In this document: positions 1-5,512 of the stretch, piece after piece
Layout: each line of letters begins with the position of its first letter
How positions within the stretch are numbered: position 1 is the first letter of the stretch
Source: an uncultured Rheinheimera sp.
Lineage (GTDB): Bacteria; Pseudomonadota; Gammaproteobacteria; Enterobacterales; Alteromonadaceae
DNA length: 5,512 nucleotides
Assembly (NCBI GenBank): GCA_943913835.1
Contig: CALTZU010000198.1
Coordinates: 1-5,512 of the forward strand
Direction of reading: 5' to 3'
The notes under the pieces: model-generated
What the model saw: the letters and a program-made list of their open reading frames with translations, nothing else
Database searches by the model: none
What the model was told of the DNA's origin: nothing
Position numbers and translations under genes: made by a program

Positions 1-701
1 TTGGGTTCGCGGCCAAAACCGTTAAAAGTACCTGCATTTTTGGAAAGCTTTTGTTTAGCCACTAAAGCACTGTCGTTTAAGCTTTTACTCAGCGCTTTGT
101 AGGGCCCGCTGCCAGGCTCGACATTAAAATCGCCGGTCAGCAGCACTTTGCTCTGTTTTGGTAATAGTTCTACCTCTTTACTCAATAACACAGCACTTTG
201 CAGCTGAGCCTGCTTGCCCATATGGTCAAAATGGGTATTAAAAAAGTAAAAACTCTGGCCGGATTTAAGCGCTTTAAACTGAGTTTTGGTAAAAGTACGG
301 TTTAACGCGGCGTCCCAGCCTTTGGAGACTTGCTCCGGTGTTTCTGATAACCACAAAGTTTTGGCCGAAAGCAGCTGTAGTTTGTCTTTGCGATAGAGTA
401 CAGCTGTGCTTTCGCCTTTAGTTTTGCCATCGTCACGGCCTTCAGCAAACCATTGATACTGCGGCAACATAGCTATTAAATCATGCACCTGAAACAGCTC
501 TGCTTCCTGCAAACCAATTAAATCAGGCTGCTGGGTTTGAATTAAATGTGCCAGCAATAACTTACGCTCTGGCCAGTATTCTGGCGTACCTTCAGCCTCA
601 CATAATCCACACCTAATGTTGTAGCTCATTAGTTTGAGTGATTCGGCAAACGCCAGTTGTGGTAATAGCAGCAAGGACAAAGTAAGCAGTAAAAATTTCA
701 T
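1..701 (-). CDS. Secreted endonuclease/exonuclease/phosphatase (EEP) family protein, 3' end cut off by the window
   Basis: The frame is open from an ATG at 701 to the left edge, giving about 233 residues. A typical signal peptide opens it (MK, a leucine-rich core at about 3-17, AFA-E cleavage near residue 19), so the product is probably periplasmic or secreted. The order of motifs is that of the EEP (DNase I-like, metal-dependent phosphodiesterase) fold: MSYNIR near 25-30 (metal/active-site Asn), LQEAE near 64-68 (metal-binding Glu), VLYR near 101-104, NTHFDH near 155-160 and TGDFN near 189-193 (catalytic Asp and Asn). The final SDHxP-type motif expected in this family would lie beyond the left edge, so roughly 30-60 residues are missing. 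A CxxC pair follows the first motif (about 31 and 34). A weak CAGG ribosome site (710-713) sits 8 bp before the start. The gene lies 41 bp behind the LacI gene in the same direction and could be cotranscribed. The substrate (nucleic acid, sugar phosphate or lipid head group) cannot be told from the fold. Confidence 0.86.
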   Translation of the reverse strand, partial: MKFLLLTLSLLLLPQLAFAESLKLMSYNIRCGLCEAEGTPEYWPERKLLLAHLIQTQQPDLIGLQEAELFQVHDLIAMLPQYQWFAEGRDDGKTKGESTAVLYRKDKLQLLSAKTLWLSETPEQVSKGWDAALNRTFTKTQFKALKSGQSFYFFNTHFDHMGKQAQLQSAVLLSKEVELLPKQSKVLLTGDFNVEPGSGPYKALSKSLNDSALVAKQKLSKNAGTFNGFGREP

Positions 702-742
702 AAAATTAGCCTGTTCGGTTGAAAAGAAGCGACGAGGTTAAC
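702..742. other. Short gap between the LacI and EEP genes
   Basis: These 41 bases hold only the weak CAGG ribosome site for the EEP gene and a short repeated GTTAAC/TTAAC at the LacI stop. I see no hairpin followed by a T-run and no clear -35/-10 pair, so there is no evidence that transcription stops or restarts here. A promoter inside the end of the LacI gene cannot be excluded. Confidence 0.5.
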
Positions 743-1825
743 TTAACAACTTTGCCGGATTATTAATTCTGATGGCATTAAAAGGTCAGCGCCTAAATCG
801 CCCGACAATAAGATACGGGCTGCAGTGCGGCCTTTTTCGTCGCTATGCTGCGCAATAGTAGTCAGGCTTGGATAAAAACGTTCAGCTTCCTCAATACCAT
901 CAAAACCTGCCACTACTAAATCCTCAGGAATGCTGATATCCAGTTCACGGGCCACAGCCATAGCGGCCAAAGCAATGCGGTCGCTCATACACAGTAACAC
1001 TTGAGGCCTGGGGTACTGAGTTAAAGCTTCACGGGCTGCTATTAAGGCAAAATGGTGGGTGTTTACCGGAATATGCCAAACCGCATCGGCGGGCAAATCT
1101 CGGCCTTGTTCTTGCGCTGCAGCTAAATAACCATCCAAGCGGCGGCGGGAAATCGCTTGTTCTGTACTGTACAGCTCATGCGGTTGAATACGGCAAACCC
1201 GGTCGGATTCAATTAAACGCAGCCCCAACACAGCCACTTTGCCAGGCATTTGTTTAAAGGCATGTTCAGCAATACGATGGGCTGCTGCATAGTTGTCGAC
1301 GTTTACCGACATCACGTTGTCCAGGTTACAGTCCACTGTAATCAACGGTTTGCCGCTTTTGATAATACGTTGCAGCTGCTCGGGGTTACTGGGCGCACCA
1401 TATAAAATAAAAGCGTCTGGCACAGCTTCAGCACTACTGCTGCTGGTGTTATGACGGCCGGACAACAGCAGCATGTCCATGCCCTGCTCTTGCAGCACTT
1501 CGGCCACACCTTTAATAAATTGGTTGGCCACTGGATCGCTGACCGAATACTCCAGCGTGTCCGACAACAAAATTGCTACTATGCCAGAGCGGCCTGTACG
1601 TAAACTGCGGGCGGCTGCATTAGGGCCGTCGTAACCCAATTCAGCACATTGTTGCAAAATGCGTTGGCGTAATTCAGGCGATAGTTGGTCAGGTCTGTTG
1701 TAGGCGTTGGATACAGTAGCCACTGACACTCCCAGGTAAGAAGCGACAGTTTTTAAATTAAGTTTTTTTGGTTTTTCAGTTGCCGACACAGCCATAACAC
1801 CCTGTTTTAGTTCAGGCTTTATCAT
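743..1825 (-). CDS. LacI-family transcriptional regulator
   Basis: This is a one-component DNA-binding regulator of 360 residues from the longest start. The helix-turn-helix is at about 25-45 (TVASYLGVSVATVSNAYN), followed by the third helix (LSPELRQRIL) and the hinge (GPNAAARSLRTGRSG, about 67-81), whose Ala-Arg-Ser-Leu is the usual minor-groove element. The rest is a periplasmic-binding-protein-like effector and dimer domain (about 82-345), with MSDRIALAAMAVARELD (280-296), PEDLVVAGFDG (300-310) and PSLTTIAQ (319-326) all in expected places. The wording VSNAYNRPDQLSPELR and LRTGRSG followed by SDP fits a LacI subfamily I associate mostly with Actinobacteria. The ligand and operator are unknown. 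The ATG at 1825 overlaps the kinase stop by 4 bp (ATGA). A second in-frame ATG at 1795 has a better spaced ribosome site and would give 350 residues, closer to the family norm. Family assignment is very sure; the start is not. Confidence 0.95.
   Translation of the reverse strand: MIKPELKQGVMAVSATEKPKKLNLKTVASYLGVSVATVSNAYNRPDQLSPELRQRILQQCAELGYDGPNAAARSLRTGRSGIVAILLSDTLEYSVSDPVANQFIKGVAEVLQEQGMDMLLLSGRHNTSSSSAEAVPDAFILYGAPSNPEQLQRIIKSGKPLITVDCNLDNVMSVNVDNYAAAHRIAEHAFKQMPGKVAVLGLRLIESDRVCRIQPHELYSTEQAISRRRLDGYLAAAQEQGRDLPADAVWHIPVNTHHFALIAAREALTQYPRPQVLLCMSDRIALAAMAVARELDISIPEDLVVAGFDGIEEAERFYPSLTTIAQHSDEKGRTAARILLSGDLGADLLMPSELIIRQSC
1800..1804 (-). promoter_or_regulatory. Possible ribosome binding site for a shorter LacI start
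   Basis: On the minus strand CAGGG lies 4 bp before the in-frame ATG at 1795. The upstream ATG at 1825 has only an AGG one base away, which is too close to act as a normal Shine-Dalgarno. This favours translation from 1795, or translational coupling if 1825 is used. It is short and could be chance. Confidence 0.35.
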
Positions 1826-3123
1826 GCCTGTTCAGTCAAGGAATTGCCAGCTCCTGAAGCAGGTAATGTAAGGCTTACCAACAGCCCTGCGCCCTGATTT
1901 TGCAGGCTTAAACTGCCACCATGAGCTTCGGCTATGTCGCGGCATAAAGTTAAACCTATGCCTGAGCCATTTTCTTTGCTGGTATAAAAAGGCACCATGG
2001 CATGAGCCAGAGCTTCACTGCTCATACCGCCCCCATCATCCAGCAGGCGAATAAGCAGTTGATCAGGTGTTTCGGTAAAACTTAATTGAATATGCTCTGG
2101 GTTTGCCCCTGATTCATGGGCGTTTTTTAACAGATTTAACAGCAACTGCGACAACTGCAAAGTGTCGGCAAACCAGACATTGCGCGGCAAATCCCCCTCT
2201 AATTCAAACTCGTACTGATCCTGTAACTGATTAATCAACCGCGCCCATTGCACCGGAGCCAAAACAGGGGCAGGTAGTTTGGCAAACTGAATATAAGATT
2301 GTAAAAACTGATTTAAATGCCGCTGCCGCTCACTGATGGTTTGGAAAATCTGCTGCAGCTGTTTATGCTGCAACTCTATTGCCACCAGCTGACCTGAGTA
2401 CGCAAGCGAAGACAAGGGCGCCAGCGTATTATTCAGCTCATGCCCTATCACCCGCAGCAGTTTTTTCCAGGCTTTGACTTCTTCGCGATGAATTTCGCGG
2501 GTCATAGGTTTAAGTAAATACAGCTGATGTGGTTTTTGATTCAGTAAAAAACTACTTACCGACAAATGCCAAATCGATACAGGTTCGCCTAAATGCAGCA
2601 AGCCCTGCTGTCCACTTTGAATAGCCAAAGCCAATTCAGGCAGCTGTTGAGTTAACTCTGAAAACAGCAGTCCTTCAAACTTGCGGCCCTGATGTAATAA
2701 AACGCGGGCGGCCGGGTTGGTCATCAGCACCCGGCCTGTCTGGTCTGTTAATACCATAGCACTGGGGCTGGACTGCAATACGGTGTCGAGCAGCAATTCA
2801 CGCTGATACAAAGTAGCGCGCTCCTGCCGTAATTGTGCCGACATTTGCTGCAATACTTCAGCTAAAGGTTTTAACTCCCGCAACAGTTGCTTATTGGCGT
2901 CGACATTAAAACTTCCGTCCTGCAGATTTTGCGCATGTAAATTCAGCGCTTCCACCTCCTGCAGCAGAGGCCTTAAGGTAAAGCGCAGCACCAGCAACAC
3001 CAGCAGATCAAAACCTACAAAAAGCCCATACCAAAGCGGTTCTGCCTGCAAATACTGCAGTAGCAAAAAAGCCGGCATCAGCAAAGACAGCACCAGCAGA
3101 TATAAACGCCGGATCAGTTGCAT
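1822..3123 (-). CDS. Membrane sensor histidine kinase with PAS-like domain, partner of the adjacent sigma-54 response regulator
   Basis: The product has 433 residues and probably sits in the inner membrane. It has two hydrophobic segments (about 7-26 and 31-48) separated by only about AEPLW, so there is almost no periplasmic domain. A HAMP-like or coiled linker follows (about 50-112), then a PAS-like domain (about 113-205, with VLTDQTGRVLMTNPAA). The HisKA helix carries VIGHELNN with the phospho-acceptor His228; Glu229 and Asn232 form the ExxN pattern linked with phosphatase activity. The ATP-binding domain shows the N box (LLNLLKNAHES, Asn334), G1 (DDGGGM, 362-367), F box (FYTSK, 379-383) and G2 (GSGIGLTL, 386-393), so it should be an active kinase. 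The HELNN type of H box is common in kinases that pair with NtrC-type regulators. It starts 6 bp after the response regulator stop with no clear Shine-Dalgarno, which suggests coupled translation, and its stop overlaps the longest LacI start. Confidence 0.95.
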   Translation of the reverse strand: MQLIRRLYLLVLSLLMPAFLLLQYLQAEPLWYGLFVGFDLLVLLVLRFTLRPLLQEVEALNLHAQNLQDGSFNVDANKQLLRELKPLAEVLQQMSAQLRQERATLYQRELLLDTVLQSSPSAMVLTDQTGRVLMTNPAARVLLHQGRKFEGLLFSELTQQLPELALAIQSGQQGLLHLGEPVSIWHLSVSSFLLNQKPHQLYLLKPMTREIHREEVKAWKKLLRVIGHELNNTLAPLSSLAYSGQLVAIELQHKQLQQIFQTISERQRHLNQFLQSYIQFAKLPAPVLAPVQWARLINQLQDQYEFELEGDLPRNVWFADTLQLSQLLLNLLKNAHESGANPEHIQLSFTETPDQLLIRLLDDGGGMSSEALAHAMVPFYTSKENGSGIGLTLCRDIAEAHGGSLSLQNQGAGLLVSLTLPASGAGNSLTEQA

Positions 3124-3129
3124 AAGCTG

Positions 3130-4464
3130 TTACACTGGTTCAATGCCATAAAATTCCATTCTTCGATACAAAGCCTGGCGACTTAGACCTAGTTGTTTAG
3201 CAGCACGGGCAACAACCCCCTGAGCCTGCTGCAAAGCCTGCTCTATCTGCTCTTTGTCCAAATCATCCAGCGCTTTTCTGGCAGAGCTTTGTTCCTGCGG
3301 CAAAGCTAAGTCATCAGCGTCAATTTCATCGGCCAAAGTCAGTAATAACGCACGCTGACATAAATTCTGCAGCTCCCTCACATTACCGGGCCAGTGGTAA
3401 CTTTGCAGCGCCTGTTCGGCTTTTTTTGTTAAGCTTTTTTGGCCTGCTAAAAAATGCCGCGCCAAAGGTACTATGTCGTCCACTCTGTCTTTTAGCGATG
3501 GCAAATGCAGCTGTACTACGTTGATGCGGTAATACAAATCCTGCCGGAAACTGCCTGCTGCTATAGCTTTGGTTAAATCGGCATTGGTGGCACTGATAAT
3601 ACGCACATCCACTTTGCGGGTCTGGCTGGAGCCTAAACGTTCAAATTCGCCGGTTTGCAGTACCCGCAATAATTTCATCTGGCCTGATAAGGACAAGTTA
3701 CCTATTTCATCCAGAAACAAAGTACCTCCATCTGCAGCTTCAAACCGACCTATCCGGGTTTTAGTGGCACCGCTGTAAGCTCCGGCTTCAGCGCCAAATA
3801 GCTCAGCCTCCATTAAATCAGCAGGTAAAGCGCCCATATTTACTTTAATTAAAGGCTGTTGTTTACGACTGGAATTGGCATGCAGCACCTGAGCTATGCC
3901 CTCTTTGCCTGCACCATTTTCACCTGTGATCAAAACTGCTGCATTGCTGGGTGCCAGTTGCAATGCCATTTGTAGCAACTGCTCCATGGCGGTGCTGGCA
4001 AACACCAGACCACATAAGTCTTTACCAGTAAAAAGGCCCAATCTTTCCTGCTGCTTGCGCTCGGCTTTAAGGTTTTGTTCGGTCAGTTGTTTAATTTTAA
4101 GCGCATTAGCCACAGTGGTCAGCAAACGCTGGTCATCCCAGGGTTTAGCGATATAGTCAGTGGCGCCGGCTTTGACCAGTTCCACCACCATATCCAGATG
4201 AGTCCAGGCTGTTAGCAGCACCACCGGAATAGCCGGGTAGTCAGAGCGCAACTGATAAAATAGTTCTTTGCCTTGAGCACCACTCATTTCCCCCTGAGCA
4301 AAGTTCATATCCTGCAATATCAGATCGATAGATTGCTGCTGCAAAATACTTTTAGCGAGCTGAGGCTGCTGCGCAATAAATACCTGATACCCCTGCAACT
4401 GAAACAGGGTCATCAGGGCGGTACAGACCGCCTCGTTATCATCGATGACCAGTATTTTTTTCAT
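3130..4464 (-). CDS. NtrC-type sigma-54-dependent response regulator
   Basis: This is a cytoplasmic transcription activator of 444 residues, the normal length for REC-AAA+-HTH regulators. The receiver domain (1-125) has acidic Asp8/Asp9, phospho-acceptor Asp52 (LILQDMNF), Thr85 and Lys107 (IAKPW); the loop after Asp52 is a few residues longer than usual. The AAA+ domain (about 150-385) has Walker A GENGAGKE (181-188), Walker B TLFLDE (248-253), sensor I SATNADL (291-297), the arginine region FRQDLYYRINV (306-316) and sensor II WPGNVREL (358-365). The sigma-54-contacting GAFTGA loop reads GAYSGA (228-233), a conservative double substitution. The C-terminal Fis-like HTH is GVVARAAKQLGLSRQALYRRM (about 416-436). 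The start ATG overlaps the permease stop by 4 bp and lacks a visible Shine-Dalgarno, so translation is probably coupled to the permease. Its targets are unknown; autoregulation of the transporter operon is an inference from position. Confidence 0.96.
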   Translation of the reverse strand: MKKILVIDDNEAVCTALMTLFQLQGYQVFIAQQPQLAKSILQQQSIDLILQDMNFAQGEMSGAQGKELFYQLRSDYPAIPVVLLTAWTHLDMVVELVKAGATDYIAKPWDDQRLLTTVANALKIKQLTEQNLKAERKQQERLGLFTGKDLCGLVFASTAMEQLLQMALQLAPSNAAVLITGENGAGKEGIAQVLHANSSRKQQPLIKVNMGALPADLMEAELFGAEAGAYSGATKTRIGRFEAADGGTLFLDEIGNLSLSGQMKLLRVLQTGEFERLGSSQTRKVDVRIISATNADLTKAIAAGSFRQDLYYRINVVQLHLPSLKDRVDDIVPLARHFLAGQKSLTKKAEQALQSYHWPGNVRELQNLCQRALLLTLADEIDADDLALPQEQSSARKALDDLDKEQIEQALQQAQGVVARAAKQLGLSRQALYRRMEFYGIEPV

Positions 4465-5512
4465 AAGGTTTTAGTAGCAGTGGCTGGTGAAATTCTGGTT
4501 GCTATTCTGGCAGGATACCATGTGGCCAGCGTGACACAAAGCAGCAGTAATACCACAGTCAGCAGCGGCAGCCAGACCGGTACTGCAGGTATGCTAATCA
4601 CCTTGGCCAGACTGATATTGAGAGCATAACAGACCAGAATACCAAAGCCTGCACCTATGGCTGTGGTCAGCCAGCTTTCGCTTAATACATCCAGTAAAAC
4701 CCGGGCTTTACTGGCACCCAAAGCCCGTTTTATGCCTACTTCTTTTTGCATTTGCAGCGCGTGGAAATGGGCATGGCTGTAGGCAGAAATCATGGCGACT
4801 AACAGCATCAGACCACTTAATACGGCGAGCAAAGTGGCTAAACCAATTTCAGAGCGGAACACTTCGTCACGGTTCTCATCCATTCGCATCACAGTACTTA
4901 TATCCATTTCCGGTTCGGCATTTCTAATCACATCTGTAAGCTGCTGACGCACAGCTTCAGACTGGCCTGGAGCTACCCGGACCATCAGCTGATAACCCAT
5001 CTCAGCTCTGGCCATAGGTACAAAGTTGATCGCTGCAAACAGTGGATCGCTGGTGTAACGCTGCGAATAAAAGTCAGACACTACACCAACCACTGTGCCC
5101 TGATTGGTCGATTTCCCAACAGGGTTTTGTTCTAAAAACAACTGCTTCGCCAGCTTTTCAGTCAGAACTAAGTTTTGAGTACCTTTATCGAGCTCGGTCA
5201 ACTCTCTGCCCGCGACTAACTTAGTACCAAGCACCTTAAAAATCTGGCTGCCCGTATTGTAATAAGGCGCTGAATCAACATTGCTTTCGTCCTGACGGTC
5301 AGTTTCAAAGATATTTGAGTTAGAGCCGCCCTGACGTAACGGGATCTGATTAGTGTATTCAGCAGCTTCTACACCAGGAATTTGTCTTATTGCAGCTAAT
5401 TGTCTGCTAATAACTTCGGACAAAGCAGGCTCAACCCGCATAGCCGCGCTGGTTGGTTTTACTCTTACTGTCAGAATTTGTTCCAGCGCCAGGCCTGTCG
5501 GCTGTTCTACCA
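4461..5512 (-). CDS. MacB/FtsX-type ABC transporter permease, 5' end beyond the window
   Basis: The frame is open from the right edge to TGA at 4461-4463, giving 349 residues. The Met at 5441 is internal: the same frame continues upstream without a stop, with protein-like sequence (EQILTVRVKPTSAA) that fits the family. The first part is the periplasmic MacB-type core domain (roughly the first 215 residues visible: IPGVEAAEYTNQIPL, VAGREL, LVLTEKLAKQLF and NPVGK are all typical). It is followed by an FtsX domain with three membrane helices (about 221-245, 279-299 and 312-331). Between the first two is KEVGIKRALGAS (about 256-267), the cytoplasmic loop typical of this family. The protein ends YPARIATRISPATATKTL, as family members do. 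The first membrane helix and the N-terminal end are outside the window. Related permeases couple an ATPase to export or to mechanical work on the periplasmic side, including macrolide, peptide and lipoprotein transport. The substrate here is unknown; an ATPase and a membrane fusion protein would be expected further right. Confidence 0.93.
   Translation of the reverse strand, partial: VEQPTGLALEQILTVRVKPTSAAMRVEPALSEVISRQLAAIRQIPGVEAAEYTNQIPLRQGGSNSNIFETDRQDESNVDSAPYYNTGSQIFKVLGTKLVAGRELTELDKGTQNLVLTEKLAKQLFLEQNPVGKSTNQGTVVGVVSDFYSQRYTSDPLFAAINFVPMARAEMGYQLMVRVAPGQSEAVRQQLTDVIRNAEPEMDISTVMRMDENRDEVFRSEIGLATLLAVLSGLMLLVAMISAYSHAHFHALQMQKEVGIKRALGASKARVLLDVLSESWLTTAIGAGFGILVCYALNISLAKVISIPAVPVWLPLLTVVLLLLCVTLATWYPARIATRISPATATKTL

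Noticed and set aside
709..724. TTC-AACC-GAA imperfect palindrome before the EEP gene
   Set aside because: Only three bases pair on each side and the centre is not symmetric, so it is not distinguishable from chance.
737..747. GTTAAC followed by TTAAC as a possible operator
   Set aside because: Too short, it includes the LacI stop codon, and it lacks the 14-18 bp palindrome with central CG that LacI-family operators usually have.
2894..3151. Open plus-strand frame of 85 codons opposite the kinase N-terminus
   Set aside because: Cys/Ser/Lys-rich composition typical of antisense reading, no ribosome site or family motif, and fully covered by a clear minus-strand gene.
3764..3782. Plus-strand TGGCAC resembling the -24 box of a sigma-54 promoter
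   Set aside because: The -12 half reads TAAGC rather than TTGCA, it is antisense inside the response regulator gene, and no gene follows in that direction.
3569..4156. Two shorter plus-strand frames (3569-3778 and 3896-4156)
   Set aside because: Antisense to the AAA+ domain of the response regulator, with no motifs of their own.
4273..4629. Open plus-strand frame of 118 codons across the permease/response regulator junction
   Set aside because: It lies antisense to two convincing genes that themselves overlap; no recognisable domain.
5042..5224. Open plus-strand frame of 60 codons
   Set aside because: Antisense shadow of the permease periplasmic domain; no supporting signal.

Overview
The window looks like chromosomal DNA from a Gammaproteobacterium of the Alteromonadales/Chromatiaceae type; Rheinheimera or Alishewanella-like is my best guess. 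The reasons are intermediate GC by eye, glutamine- and leucine-rich proteins, NtrC-type regulation and the gene families present. The genus is inferred from the style of the proteins, not from a search.

All five genes lie on the minus strand, so transcription runs from right to left. In that order they are: (1) the C-terminal part of a MacB/FtsX-type ABC transporter permease that enters from the right edge (4461-5512, 5' end missing); (2) an NtrC-type sigma-54-dependent response regulator (3130-4464); (3) a membrane histidine kinase (1822-3123); (4) a LacI-family DNA-binding regulator (743-1825); (5) a secreted endonuclease/exonuclease/phosphatase (EEP) family protein that runs off the left edge (1-701, 3' end missing).

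The genes are packed very tightly. The permease stop and the response regulator start share an ATGA (4 bp overlap). The kinase starts 6 bp after the response regulator stop. The kinase stop shares a second ATGA with the longest possible LacI start. Only 41 bp separate LacI from the EEP gene. There is no intergenic space for a conventional promoter or terminator between genes 1 and 4, so these are probably one transcript, with its promoter to the right of the window. The EEP gene may be the last cistron or an independent downstream gene.

The likely logic is a transporter-linked two-component system. The kinase has two membrane helices joined by a loop of only a few residues, so it probably senses within the membrane or through the permease rather than with a periplasmic domain. 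It would phosphorylate Asp52 of the sigma-54 activator, which may then drive transcription of the transporter operon. The unexpected member is the LacI-type regulator joined to the end of this cassette. Its DNA-binding region resembles a subfamily I know best from Actinobacteria. No RNA genes, CRISPR arrays, insertion sequences, convincing terminators or operators were seen, and no stretch over 300 bases lacks a gene.
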